Assembly: GCA_025991245.1 (NCBI GenBank)
Contig: BQMJ01000004.1
Span: forward strand, 62,001 to 126,000
Source of the DNA: Galdieria partita
Taxonomy: Eukaryota; Rhodophyta; Bangiophyceae; Galdieriales; Galdieriaceae
DNA length: 64,000 nt
Direction: 5' to 3'
The notes beneath the pieces are model-generated. The model was not told the DNA's origin. It was given only the letters and a program-made list of their open reading frames with translations, and made no database searches. Every line of letters begins with the position of its first letter. Position 1 is the first letter of the stretch. Below are positions 32,025-46,438 of this stretch, one piece after another. Made by a program: the position numbers and the translations under genes.

Positions 32025-34795
32025 ATGGGACAGCAGGAAACAAAGGAAGTAAAGAGTCTCGGACTTCTGGACGCGAGACAAGTGGCAAACCTACTCTTAG
32101 GTGAACGTTGGGACATACCAGAACGTTTCAACTCCTCCAGTAAACGAGGAGCCTCAGAAAACAACGTCGACTCCACAGACTTGAAGCGTTCACCATCTGC
32201 TTTGCCCATCCACGTAAGAAAAATATGGAAGAAACTAGTTCGAAGAATATTTCCAACTACTGCTAGACTTGAAGATGGTGTTTATCCCTCAGTTCTTCCT
32301 TGCACACTACCGGTTCTGTTTCTTCTAGACACTGAACAGCACGGTTCCTTCTGTGGAAAATGTTGTGTGAAACTTGTTAGGAGGATAAAGGAAGTTTTGA
32401 AACAAGTACACTCAGAATTTAGAGAACTACAAACTCAAGGAGAAAAAGGGGTTCCTATATCAGCAGACGTTGAGCACTTGCAAGTACTTTTAAAGGTTGC
32501 TTCATACGGGTTTGCTCCCGTCGACATGCTCACACTTGCTTCTATAAGATATGCAGTTGCACAAGTGGAACTCGGTCTTTATACACAAAGTTACGAGCAG
32601 GATCGCGGTATGGAAAGTAGTTCCGTTTCTGTTGGATCAACACTTCACGTATCATCATCTTTCAAATCGCTTGGTTCTCAGATGGAGAGTTGGAGTAGTA
32701 AGCAGAGGATAGATAGCAAAGAGGCTATATGTCTTGCTGCAGTCATGCGCGCATCGGAAATTATTATTCAAGAATATACTTGCAAGTTCTCGTCGTATCT
32801 ATCGTCAGGTAGCAAAGCAAGAAATGAATTTTGTCGATGGCTATGGCGTTTCTTAACAGTTCGGAGGTCAAGTGATAGGCTTTGCCTTCAACCCATTTCA
32901 AATGAAACCTTTACTGACGATTCGTTTGATACAGAAGTTACAGAACGGGAGCATTTGGAAAAGGAGTCTAGTTTTGTTTCTTCAGGTTCTTGGAGTTTCT
33001 CTTCTGATGTTTCAGATAGTTTTTCTGTCAACGAGTTGTTTACAAATGGTCATAACACTCACTGCGTTCAGGAACGCCTTTATATCGACGATATATATCT
33101 TCTTTTACTCTTTCTTGCAGGAGACTGTGTTGATTTTGGTTCTTTCATGTTTTGCAAGGAAGAGGAGGATTGGAAGGCAACCAGTACAAAGGAGAGGTCG
33201 TTTTTGTTTGCAAGTAAATCAGCAGCACGTCCGTTATGGGAGAAATGGAGTGGACTTTGGAATCAGAGTTCCCTTTTACTAGTAGCAGAAGAGTTGATAT
33301 TACACTTTGGACGTTCCCCGCTTCCACAGTGTCTTACAGAGAGCGAATTTTTAGAGTTCGCAGAACATATTGCGTTCGTATATTTGAGTCGCTGTGAAAG
33401 ATTGGAGTCATTTGGCACTTTCGAGTTGAGAAACTGTATTGGAAAAGGCTCATTTGGAGTTGTAAAGACTGCACGCGACTTGATCACAGGGAAGTTTGTC
33501 GCTATTAAGAAATGTGTTCGTGACAGTAATTACAACCAAGATGACGAAGCAGAGCGGGAACTAGAAGCGAAGATATTGCAGGAGCTTCAAGGCCATCCCA
33601 ATGTATGCCGCCTGTTAAACTACTTTTCATCTGATCAGTACTCGTATATTATCTTGGAAATATGTGGAGGAGGCTCCTTATTTGAAACTCTATCTGTGTT
33701 ACAAGAGGAGCTTCGCGACTGTGGCCAAACTTGTTTAGTGGAGAAAGTATACGGAGTGAAATATAGGAGCAGGTTTGTTGACAAAAAACTTAAAATACCC
33801 GTTTGCTCAAATTCATTGAACTTGTAGTGTTGGTTTTACAGAGGGTCAAGTGCGACACTGGATAAAACAACTGTTATCACTTCTTGTTTTTATGCATGGG
33901 AAAGCAATTTGTCATAGAGACATTCGACCGTCGAACTTACTGTTGACAAATGATGGTGAACTACGCATTGGTGACTTTGGAAGTGCAGCGAGATTTTCGG
34001 GTGGATGGGATCTTTTTGATGGTAATAATGTGGTTGGGTATGTGTTTTTATTTTTTTTATTTCATTTGCTTAACAACGTTGCTGAAAGCTCCTTGTATTC
34101 TGTTGCACCTGAGCAGACACAACGCAAAGCATACTTTGGAACGAAAATCGACATATGGTGTACCGGTGTTTTAACATATTGGCTTCTCACCGGTATATTC
34201 ATTCTTCTCTTTATGATATTTATTCTAAAAATACTTAGGACAACCTCCGTTTTCTGACGATAACGTCGATGTTCTCTACAATAATATTAGGAATATGCAT
34301 TTCAAACTTCCCGAAGTATCGGAGGAAGCGAAAGAATTTATTCTTTGTGCTATGGCATTTGAACCAGATGCTCGTCCCGATGCTCATACACTACTATGTC
34401 ACCCCTGGCTCTCTGGAGAAGAATCTTCTATCAGGACATTACTTCGTTTCTCGCAGTTTCAAGTACCTCTTCAAGAAAGCTACCACCACAATCTGAAGGA
34501 TTTTGTCAATTTTTTGAAAACAATAATTGTGAAAATCTATTCAGACGTCGGTATCTATTGTTATGAAGTTGGCAGTGGTCATTCGGTTGAATTTTTAGGA
34601 GACAAAAAGCCAATTTTTTGCCAAGCTTGCATTTCTTCAGAATATTACTTGAAATTTTTTACTTGTTTCATCTTTGAAACCCAAGGAAATGCATCTCTTG
34701 GTAAAATCTGTTTTGAGCTTCACAGAGGTCGTTCTATTCTTTTCTTAAAGGTGATTCATAAACTAAGAGACTTGATTTTGGCCTCCCTGAAGTGA
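32025..34795 (+). CDS. Ser/Thr protein kinase with long N-terminal extension and HRDIRP catalytic loop
   Basis: Four exons, 32025..33772, 33828..34037, 34089..34192 and 34239..34795, give 872 residues with the frame intact. Residues 1-460 form a helical region without a known domain. The kinase domain follows: glycine loop IGKGSFGVVKTA, VAIKK, ELEAKILQEL, HRDIRPSNLLL (the usual HRD-x-K Lys is Arg), IGDFGSAARF, YSVAPEQ and DIWCTGVLTYWLLTG. Lobe order and APEQ are otherwise complete. The C-terminal 90 residues (IVKIYSDVGIYCYEV.. to the end) look like a small alpha/beta domain and could be KA1-like. It is best placed near the CAMK/CDPK-like group. Substrate unknown. Confidence 0.85.
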
Positions 34796-34888
34796 AGGAT
34801 TCTCGTTGTTGGAAAATTATGTGAAGTTCTTAAAAATTTTCAGTTTCTGGGGAGCGTGAGGAATTCGTTTGTAATTTTTTTTTGAAAT

Positions 34889-35022
34889 TTACTTATTCCA
34901 CAAATATTTACGTCGTGCTCCATTCATATATTTATAGTCGAATGGATGACCATCAACAATTCGCGACAAAGCTGATTGAGCTTTCCAAGCTAGTTTTTCT
35001 GAAAAGATTCCTTGTACATTAG
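34889..35022 (-). CDS. Terminal exon of an unrecognised small gene
   Basis: A coding-looking exon preceded by CTACTAG and ending in TAA. It encodes ANVQGIFSEKLAWKAQSALS and RIVDGHPFDYKYMNGARRKY plus LWNK. Composition is balanced and unlike the flanking AT-rich DNA. A 43-nt intron (35023..35065, GTAGAG donor) could join it to a short upstream exon reading TICNNHLLGN. The start is not resolved. Family not recognised. The basic tail could suit a ribosomal or RNA-binding protein, but this is only a guess. Confidence 0.35.
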
Positions 35023-35177
35023 CTAGTAGTCAGTATGTATTAATACATATCTCAGTAAGCTCTACCATTTCCGAGTAAATGATTATTGCAAATAGTAGAC
35101 TGGAATATCGTCTTCGGTAATTAGAATATAAACAATCCTGGTAGTGGATTTCGTCATTGGACTATTTCTAAATTTCA

Positions 35178-35369
35178 CTAGTACTGGTTTCGGATAGTTT
35201 TAGTTGCTTGTTGGATTGCCTTTGCTTTTTTTTTCTGTTGTAGTCGCAAGTATAATTTTTTTTGTGAACGCGACTCGATCAATTTTTGATTATGGGCATC
35301 AGTAGTGAGATTAGATAAAAACCCAAAGTTTTGTAAAAGCAAGGTTCGCAGAATCATTGTCACTTCCAT
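35178..35369 (-). CDS. Small basic protein, 63 residues, unknown
   Basis: ATG 35369 opens a frame with a hydrophobic start (MEVTMILRTLLLQNFGFLSN) and a strongly basic helical end (SRSQKKLYLRLQQKKKAKAIQQ). A GTACTAG donor near the 3' end could splice a 47-nt intron and give a different C-terminus (QIVYILITEDDIPVYYLQ). It looks like a small organellar ribosomal or assembly protein in composition. No family recognised. Confidence 0.35.
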   Translation of the reverse strand: MEVTMILRTLLLQNFGFLSNLTTDAHNQKLIESRSQKKLYLRLQQKKKAKAIQQATKTIRNQY

Positions 35370-36081
35370 TGTCGCTATGAGTTGTTGTTTGTTCCGTTTA
35401 TTGTTTTTCTGCCTCAATGACACACAACCTGGTGTCACTAACGTCAAAATGAAATGTGGGAATTGCACGACACGTAAATTCCAGAACTTCATGGTTATTT
35501 TGTGAAATTGTAATAGATGATACATATGAAAACTGAAGGATTATTAAAGCGGTTGTAGTAAACAATAAATAAACTGAATTTTTCTACAAACAACAGAGGA
35601 ATTGCTTGCTATGCGGAGTGTCTATGTCGTCTAACAGACTCAGCACGACTGAAACAACTATTCTCTTGTTATCAATTTGAAAACCTTTTGCTAATTCAGT
35701 GCTGAGAAGCAGCTAACAGCTAGAGAAAGGTCTGTTAAGAAGTACAATACTTCCTCGTGCTGTGTCCTTGACAGGGTCAACTGTTGAACAAGGTTGCGAG
35801 TGTAGTTTTTGGCATAGTCTATTTCCCAATTCACCTAGATGGCTCTAGTTTGTTGCTTTTGCTTACGTAAAATATCAAAATTCGGGATTGTATTCAGCCT
35901 CTTGTGCGCACAACACAGGAGTCTAGAGTCACTAGAGCATTCTCAAAATACAACAAGTGGAGAAAGAATGGAAACGTAAAGTTCGGTTAAGTCTCAAAAA
36001 GTTTCAAAGACTTCTTATGTAATCATGTTGCGTTCCAATATCTTCTAACTACTGTTCTCCAAGTTTGCCAACATAACATTC

Positions 36082-36098
36082 ACGATTCTATGAATCGT
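36082..36098. promoter_or_regulatory. 7-bp perfect hairpin upstream of acidic-protein gene
   Basis: ACGATTC-TAT-GAATCGT, about 190 bp before ATG 36290. Possible regulatory palindrome. Confidence 0.25.
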
Positions 36099-36289
36099 TA
36101 AGTGTCATTCGAATGTCCAACGACAGTGGAATGTCAACGTGTCTTCATTTGCTGTCTTTCAACTTGTGTTGTGGTGGTTTGGTCAAAGTATTGTAAGAAG
36201 GTACAAGAACTTTTTTAGTGCTGCCGTTCCTCCTTTAGGTTTCGTGTTCTTGTTGAAAGAACTGACAAGTCAAAGGGGCCCTCGTACTT

Positions 36290-36922
36290 ATGGGTAGCCG
36301 CAAGCCGCGCAATGGAGGTCTTCCCTTTGCGACTTCACCAAAGGTTTGTAACAGTCAAAATAGGGTTTATCTTCTTAGTTCTCACACAGTTTAGAATCTT
36401 GGTATATCTCTCCCTACAAATATAGAGCGAAGTGGAAAGCGACAAGAAAATTTCTTTCGACCTGGGGAAGGAGCTGATCAGAAAGCTTTCAACAACATGA
36501 AGAAGGAAAGCACTCCTTTAGCTGCAATGTTTGGAGATGACTCGGTAGAGGCAGTTGAAGACAGGGCTGTAGGAAATAGTGTGGGTAAAGTCGTAAAGCA
36601 ACGAAAATCTGCAGAGTCTTCTTGGTTTGGAGAATATGAGTCCAGTTCAACTGAGGAGGGTAGCTTACGTGAAGTTGCTAGTGAGTCGGAAGCTTCTGAA
36701 GAAGATTTCGAAGAAGATTTCTTCGGTACCTCTAATGATAGTGAAGTTAAGCAGAAAACAACTAGGCAGGAGAATACTCTGAAGTCCTTCAATTTGCCAG
36801 AAAAGCCAAAGGAACCAAAGGAAAACACGAAAGACTTTATTCCGCCTCACTTACTTGTTCAAAGAGAGACGCAGTCCTTATTTGAGCGACCCTGTTCTAG
36901 AAGAATGATAAACTGGACTTAA
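36290..36922 (+). CDS. Acidic low-complexity protein, unknown
   Basis: Two exons, 36290..36343 and 36395..36922, with a 51-nt GTTTGT..TTTAG intron. N-terminus MGSRKPRNGGLPFATSPK, then NLGISLPTNIERSGKR, a Ser/Glu-rich middle (SEASEEDFEEDFFG) and a C-terminal KDFIPPHLLVQRETQSLFER. The FIPPH motif near the end recalls the plant senescence-regulator S40/DUF584 motif, but the rest of that domain is absent, so this is weak. About 193 residues, probably disordered. Convergent with NSMAF, 196 bp apart. Confidence 0.55.
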
Positions 36923-37118
36923 GTCATGTTAATTACCAATATTGTGGATTTATTGATATATGTTTTTAAATACCACGAATATGGTCTTCATATAGAACTA
37001 AATGCTGACTCTTGCAATTGTGAATATTCCGCAGTATAGGCAATGCTAGCAGTATAAAAATATGTCTTCAAATTGAAGCTACCAAAATTCTCTGCGTTTT
37101 TACGTTCAGTGTAAATAT

Positions 37119-40486
<3,368 letters not shown>

Positions 40487-40925
40487 GACCAGTCAGTCAT
40501 TCACTGAACATTTGTATAAATTTCAGCACATGATGAAATGGAACGAATAAGGGCACGTAACAAGTAAATGTCGAAACTGCCCAAATATCATTTCGACATT
40601 TGAGCGATGAAAGCTTTCTAAATATGACACGAAGAATTATTTCACCGAAAATATTTCCTTAACAAAGAAAGATACATACCACTATAATAAGCAGCTCGCC
40701 GTCACCATGATCAACCCAATTTAATCTGTTCTAGTCAAACGACAGTCTCTAAGACAAATTCGATTTTTCCGTCCAGCTGCCACTTCACAGCAGTACTCAC
40801 CGTAGTAGCCACTCTGCTGCTGCGTTTAATATCTTGGCACTCCAATTTAAGGTTTGCTGTTTGGAATAGCTTAAAAAATAGACCTTGAAATTGATAATAA
40901 AAATAGTGGGTAAATTTTGAAAAGT
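40487..40925. other. Divergent promoter region, 439 bp
   Basis: Head-to-head spacer between NSMAF (-) and the MATE transporter (+). A slightly GC-richer block at about 40690-40830 contains CTGC/GCAG-rich short repeats (actctgctgctgc). No gene or RNA recognised. Confidence 0.4.
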
Positions 40926-42860
40926 ATGCCTATACAGTATGGCCCGAGAGGCTTTTGGAACTGGAAGGAAGTCCAGGCACTTTTAAGTTTGGCGATTCCT
41001 GTATCTATAACCTATTTGACATTTTTCTTTATGTACATTGTCGATACGCTTGTAGTATGTAACTGTTGGTTCTAGTTCTGACTCGTGGAAACGCTCATAA
41101 ATTGTGCTAAAGGTAGGGAGACTAGGGAAAACGTATCTTGCAGCTGCCGCTCTAGCTAACACTTGGTGCAACTGCATGATACTAATGGGAAAGGGAATAC
41201 TGACTGCACTTGATCCGTTATGTGCACAAGTGAGCGTATCTCTCTCTTTTTTTTCTATCATCTCATTTATCAGGCATATGGTGCAAAGCGCTACAGAGCT
41301 GTGGGAATAGCACTTCAGAGAGGTATTCTAGCCATGGTGTTAGTGACGGTTCCCGTATCTTTGAGCTGGTGGCGAGCTGAAGATGCGTTGCTGTGGCTTG
41401 GTCAAGTAAGTCCAAGCGTTATGATAACCTTCCAATGTTTTAATAGCGTTGTTGTATTTTGTTCAGAGCGCTGAACTCGCTTCTCTAGCTGGTACATTTG
41501 CCAGAAGACTTATTCCTTCGATTCTTCCAAGTTTATTATTTGACTGTCTACAAAAATATCTTCAATCTCAGAGTATCACCAAGCCTTCACTTGTAATAGG
41601 TTTCGTCTGCAATGTCATCAACTTGTTCTTAAATATTGTTTTGGTGTTTGGAGTTGGAAGCTTATATTTGGGTCTAGGATTCGTTGGCGCCCCTGTTGCT
41701 ACTGTGATAACTACTCTTGTGCAAGTTCTTTTACTTTGGCTGTATATTTACTACCATAAGATTCATACAAGAACATGGCCAGGATGGAGTTGGGAATGTC
41801 TTCAATGGAAAGGGACTTTAGAGGTTTGTGTTTTACTGGTTATCTTGAAATCGTTCTTACATTTGCTAGTTTTGGAAGTTGGGAATCCCTGGGGCGCTTA
41901 TGTATATTGGAGAGTCTTGGGGATATGAATCCATCTCTTTGCTGTAAGTAATAACCTTATCGAAAAGTATAAATTTTGACTTTCTTGAATAGCGCCGGAA
42001 TCCTAGGTGTCACCTCTCTCGCTGCTCATAACATTCTATTCAATATGATTGCAGTGGCATTTTTTTTATACTTAGGTATTGGAGTTGCCTCTTCAACCCG
42101 AGTTGGGAATACATTGGGAGCAAACTTGCCTTTCGAGGCAAAACGTGCAAGTTGGCTGGCCTCACTGTTTGTCACTGTTCTTGGATTATTATGTGGTTTT
42201 TTTCTTTATTATTTTCGCTTCAGTATAGCGAGTTTTTACACCAGAGATGACGGTGTGATTCAACAGGTAGCGTTCACGACTCCTTTAAGCTGTGTTGTCA
42301 CGTTGCTCGATGGCATACAAACAGTCAGTTCAAACAAAATTTTTGATAATAGAACTTGTGCTGATAATATGCAGATTTTTGCAGGTGTTTTAAGGGGCAT
42401 GGGAAACCCAGTTCCAGCAGTTGTCTGTTATTTGGTTGGCTTTTATGTTATTGGGTGGGTTTCTTTTGTAAATCTTGTAGATTGTATTGAAATTTCCCGA
42501 GATTGCCAACTTCTATCTTGTTAGCTTTTCGATTGGGTTTCAGGTTAAATGGACTCTGGTTTGGTTTAGTAGTAGGACTGCTTTTCATTTGTGTGGCAGA
42601 ATTTGAGTATCTGAGGCGACGCAATTGGATCGAACAAGCGAAACAAGCTATGGTAACTGTATAAATTTTTGACTCGAGGTTTTCTTAAAGTTGCTCTGTA
42701 GTATACGAGTGCTCGAGATTTGCCTATAGAAATGAACGTTTCGGATAATCAGTATTCTGTTGTTGACGACTTGTCATCGTTCACATTAGGAGAGGAAGAA
42801 GCCAATGATACAGAGTTGAAAGAGGAGACTGCCAACTCCAACGGCCACAATATGTTTTGA
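40926..42860 (+). CDS. MATE-family multidrug/toxin extrusion transporter
   Basis: At least nine exons. Exons 40926..41054, 41113..41229, 41274..41405, 41467..41823 and 41870..41943 are phase-consistent. Twelve hydrophobic segments are expected and most are visible. Family motifs: VQALLSLAIPVSITYL, ALDPLCAQAYGAKRY, LGIPGALMYIGESWGYE, SLAAHNILFNMIA, GIGVASSTRVGNTLGAN and DGIQT-IFAGVLRGMGNP. By family knowledge it is a proton- or sodium-coupled exporter of organic cations or metabolites in plasma or vacuolar membrane. A 51-nt segment between DGIQT and IFAGVLRG is a stop-free, in-frame intron (GTCAGT..TGCAG). The C-terminal exon is an acidic cytosolic tail (LGEEEANDTELKEE). Confidence 0.9.
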
Positions 42861-43243
42861 ACTTTTTTCCGAGACTTAATCTGAGAGGCGAAATACGCTA
42901 TCTTTTTCTACTAAGGCCTGAATAGATATCGCAATTTCTTCGATACTAAGGAATTTTTTTGTAAAGTTTCGAGAAAACTTTCTCAAAACAGTTTTTCATT
43001 GATAAGACTTTTGTGTCTTCATAACATTAGATACGGCTAATATTATCTCAAAAATAGAGAGATACTTTCAGCAATCTAAAGCGACGAATAATGGCTAGTT
43101 TAGCATTGGCCTTTCAATTTGGAATATTCAAACTGAACTCGACACCTTGAAAAATTTAGACGCGATCATCTGCAATGATCTGACTTTTCACAATTGGGCG
43201 AGTGTAGACCACAAGTCGTTGTTTCCTACGGCACTCCAGTTTC
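42861..43243. other. 383-bp intergenic stretch
   Basis: Between two plus-strand genes. Runs of short direct CTTTC/TTTTC motifs but no gene, hairpin or RNA recognised. Confidence 0.4.
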
Positions 43244-44549
43244 ATGAGAACTTTGGCTTTCTGTTTGCAACCTTCAACAGTTTTATGTCTGCACAGAAAA
43301 GGAGCATCGTTCAGAAAAGATGACGCCAGGTTTTGTCAGCATCGAAATAATATGTTGCGTTGTGTTTCACTGACAAACCGGTCCGCCCCTAGACCGTGGT
43401 ACCGTGCTTTTTTCACAAATAAGAGACACTCCGGCACAATTCCAACTACTAAAATTTGCAGCGGTGGTTCAAATGATGGTGGCGGTGGGGGATTTGGGCA
43501 CATTTTTGATGACTTTGAACGTCCTAGGAGAGAATCAGGTGGTTTTCTGTTGCTATTAAAGTCACTCTTAGGAATGCTTTTGACCAGAAGAACTTTAGAG
43601 GGCTTTTATAGTTTTGTTGTCGTGTATTCCTTAGTATCTGGACGCACCAGCAGTCAGTTGAACACTTGTTGTGCGGACACGAACACCGAGAGAGTTCTGC
43701 CGGAGAAGTGTCAGAAGTATTCGGCATTCCTAAGTGAAACTACAAAGCCTGCTGTCGTGCTGCTATCATTTTTAGGAGCAAAACAGCGTCAATTGAAGAA
43801 ATATGCCGACTTTTATTTCGCCAAGGGCTACGATGTATATGTCGTTTTTAACAATCTGCCAACTGCTATCTTCCCAGCGATTACCCAAAGACAAGCCAGA
43901 AAAGTGTTGGATATATTGGAAAGTATTCCAGAAGGACAACCCGTGTTCGTACACGCCATTAGTATCGGTACTGGAATTTGGGGTTTAGTTTTGGAAGAGT
44001 TCAGGAAGAATAACAAGAGACTTGAACACCTCAAAGGAAAAATATCCGGTGTAATTTATGACAGCGGTCCCTCTAACGTTTCTCCTAGTTTGATGGCAAA
44101 CGGTTTGTACTCGGCCTGTCCTAAGGTATGAAAGTCTCCAATGTTGTAAAATGCACTTTATCTGAGAAATTTTTCAGTTATCAAAGAAAGTTTGGAATAT
44201 AATAACTAACGTTACTTTTTTGCTGACACGTGCTGGCGCTAAATTCCATGTTGGAGAGTTAGCTCTTCAGGATCACCAAGTTGAACAAGCTCCACAACTG
44301 TATTTATACTCTCGAGATGACCATGTTATCAATTCATTGCATGAAAGTATTCAAAAGTTCGTAGAGAAGAATAAGCAACGAGGAGTAGAGGTATATCAGC
44401 AAGTTTGGGAAAAGTCTTTGCACGCCACTCATCTTAAAATTCATCCCGACGAGTATATGAAGTCTGTAGAAGCCTTTCTTAACCGTTGCTTGCAACTGAG
44501 AAATAGTGTCAACCGACATCTTGCTCCTCGCTCTGTTCAGTCTTACTGA
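43244..44549 (+). CDS. TMEM53/DUF829 alpha/beta-hydrolase, probably organelle-targeted
   Basis: Two exons, 43244..44125 and 44178..44549, with a 52-nt intron (GTATGA..TTTCAG). The N-terminus (MRTLAFCLQPSTVLCLHRKG, many Arg/Ser, no acid) is presequence-like and is followed by a Gly-rich linker. The DUF829 fold shows AVVLLSFLGAKQRQLKKYAD, GYDVYVV, VHAISIGTGIWGLV (nucleophile-elbow position), GVIYDSGPS, YLYSRDDHVI and ATHLKIHPDEYMKSVEAFL. That gives the Asp and His of a hydrolase, but the elbow reads S-I-G-T-G rather than strict G-x-S-x-G. Plant members are found in plastid or mitochondrial membranes; substrate unknown. Confidence 0.8.
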
Positions 44550-44679
44550 TTGGCAACGATAGTCTCCAATACTTTAACATTTTTCTGATTTTTTCTAATA
44601 AATAAAGCATATCTGGAGTTTCCCTACTTTCCAGTGGTGAATGAGTTGTTGATCAACACTACCTTGATAGGAGTTAAAC

Positions 44680-44931
44680 TTACAAGATAGCCTTAAGTGG
44701 AAGAAGATTTGAAAATAGTCCTTGGTACCAAGACATGATAACATTATAGACACGTTCTATAAACTCTGTAGTAGACTCTTTGAGGTTGTTCCACCCGTTA
44801 GGCACCATTGACTGTCTCGAAGCCACTGTTTCTTCGGGCATCAGGAGCAACCAGTCCCACTCAGACTCAACTTCAAAAAATGTAGCAGACATACATTCAA
44901 ACTGCGAAAAAGAATATGGCTGCGAATTCAT
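44680..44931 (-). CDS. Small orphan protein, 83 residues
   Basis: True ATG at 44931 (MNSQPYSFSQFECMSATFFE), acidic/aromatic middle (VESEWDWLLLMPEETVAS) and an amphipathic helical end (FIERVYNVIMSWYQGLFSNL). It lies between convergent TMEM53-like and HAD genes where nothing else explains the region. The stop codon overlaps a GTAAGT donor; splicing 57 nt could extend the protein antisense into the TMEM53-like 3' end, which I consider less likely. No family recognised. Confidence 0.45.
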   Translation of the reverse strand: MNSQPYSFSQFECMSATFFEVESEWDWLLLMPEETVASRQSMVPNGWNNLKESTTEFIERVYNVIMSWYQGLFSNLLPLKAIL

Positions 44932-45146
44932 AGCAACTTCTTTGCCAAGTTATACAAAAACAACGCTTTAACCAAGTAAAACTTTCCGTGCTTTCAGAGA
45001 CGGATTTTCGTCCAGAAAAGATTTTTCACGTCATTGCAAATTGTAAGAATTGCGGTTCAATTGACATACTGCAAAGTTCACGAAAATGCTGAGAGTAATT
45101 TATACTTTATCCATACACCCTTGTGGTTACCTTAATCTGTTCTTTT

Positions 45147-46143
45147 CTATGGTAGCATCCACTTTGACAGAACATTCTCAAGGTCGTCGAAAGAAGGACA
45201 CAATAAACTTGCCTTTAGATGCCTGTTCATGTGGTATATAGATGGACTATCACCAAACAGCAAAGTCACTCTATTATCTTCATCGATCTTTAACATGGAA
45301 CAGATAAACTCGAATGCACCAATACTTGTGACTGTCGACGAACAAATATCGAAAGATCTCCCGCGATTTGTTCGTCTAATACTTGCCTTTAAGCCGTTTT
45401 CTCTCAGTTTCTGTGAAAGCAAACTAATGAGTGCCTCGTGGCCAAGTTTGATGTCCTCTGAGAAAGTGTACCGTAGAACCAAAGGAATCTTTGGCATAGA
45501 ACTTAAGGGAAATTCAGAAGAATATGTTTTCCTACACTCCAAGTAGCCAATTTCAGCCTCGAGGAGAGTCGACTCAACTAGAGTCTGAACAGGTTTCGGC
45601 TCCCACTCCTTTAAGACTTGTTGCTCCCACAACGGATCTGGTTCTCTGAGAACCGTATCAGTAACAGGAAAAGCAAGAAAGGTCAAGGTACCTGAACCCA
45701 AGTTGAAAAATTTGTGCACCTCCATATGTGATTATGACTTCTGGCTTCAGCCCTATTGCAGAAAACGTAGAAATATGTCGTTCAACCTCTTCTACGCTAT
45801 CTTCTGAAACAATGAAATAGTGGAATCTTTCAAAGTTGTTCTTCAAAATTGAAAGACGTTCAACTAGATTAGAAGGCGATTCATTCCGTGAGCTTCTTGA
45901 CAAAACATTTGCGTCAGCTACTAAGAAGCAAACTCTGTTTTTTCTTGTGAATTGGGAAGACTTTGTACAGCTACAGAGAAACATTGGTTGCTCTGACGCT
46001 TTGCATAGTTGGTATCGTTTCAAGGACCGCTTCAAAGGAGAACAATGGATACGTTTGGAAATATTTGTTAGTCTCGGAACAAGGACTATCTCGTTGCCCT
46101 TCCGACAAGAAAACCCAACGCTCCAACATAAACAGGCCATCAT
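45147..46143 (-). CDS. Stand-alone HAD protein like the C-terminal domain of sucrose-phosphate synthase
   Basis: Two exons, 45692..46143 and 45147..45645, give 316 residues with the frame intact across a 46-nt intron. The first 70 residues are Cys/Lys/Arg/Ser-rich without clear acidity (targeting-like). Then the sucrose-phosphatase-like fold: KNRVCFLVADANVLSRSS, HYFIVSEDSVEEVERHISTF, KPEVIITYGGAQIF, DPLWEQQVLKEW, LISLLSQKLRENGLKASIRR, and VTLLFGDSPSIYHMNRHLKA. This parallels the C-terminal S6PP-like domain of plant SPS. The HAD motif I reads ADAN, so the D-x-D-x-T/V nucleophile pair is not intact and phosphatase activity is doubtful. I infer a regulatory or pseudo-enzyme role in carbohydrate metabolism. 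Confidence 0.62.
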
Positions 46144-46212
46144 TATTTTACTTGCGCAATGTAAGCTTCTTAAAACAATATTTATTCCAAACAAAGAAGT
46201 ATCAGTATCTCT

Positions 46213-46438
46213 CTATATCGCAAATAGTTCTCCGTATTTACGAAAAACGTAAATAGCAGCAGTAAAAAAGCCCAGATTGCGAAGAAGTCTTTTGTTCATC
46301 TACAAAACAGTTTCGGATTCTGAATGAGTATAAAAAAAAGAAGAAACAGACCTGTCTGTATTGTTCGTTGCTCCACTCACGCTTCAACAGTTCCTTTACC
46401 AGTTGGCCTACGGTAATATCTCCTTCTCCGGCTTCCAT
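46213..46438 (-). CDS. TOM5: Mitochondrial import receptor small subunit TOM5 (plant type)
   Basis: Two exons, 46352..46438 and 46213..46299, joined by a 52-nt GTCTGT..TTGTAG intron, give 57 residues. The N-terminal half is acidic and soluble (MEAGEGDITVGQLVKELLKR). The second half WSNEQYRQMNKRLLRNLG followed by FFTAAIYVFRKYGELFAI is the pattern of plant TOM5 (DEQKWA..MKLLRA..G-x-F-A-G-G-x-x-x-x-R-x-Y-G-E-L). By family knowledge it is a tail-anchored outer-membrane subunit that stabilises the TOM pore. It lies 70 bp upstream of the HAD gene on the same strand. Neither exon alone would be called. Confidence 0.78.

Larger units (their letters stand above)
34796..36289. other. 1.5-kb intergenic region with small unresolved genes
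   Basis: Gene-poor stretch that contains two minus-strand coding candidates (listed separately at 34889..35022 and 35178..35369) and a 7-bp perfect hairpin ACGATTC/GAATCGT at 36082-36098. From 35530 to 36289 I see no open frame worth calling, nor a tRNA. Confidence 0.4.

Noticed and set aside
43440-43500. GGTGGCGGTGGGGG run as a repeat or G-quadruplex
   Set aside because: It encodes the Gly-rich linker of the TMEM53-like protein; a short coding run explains it.
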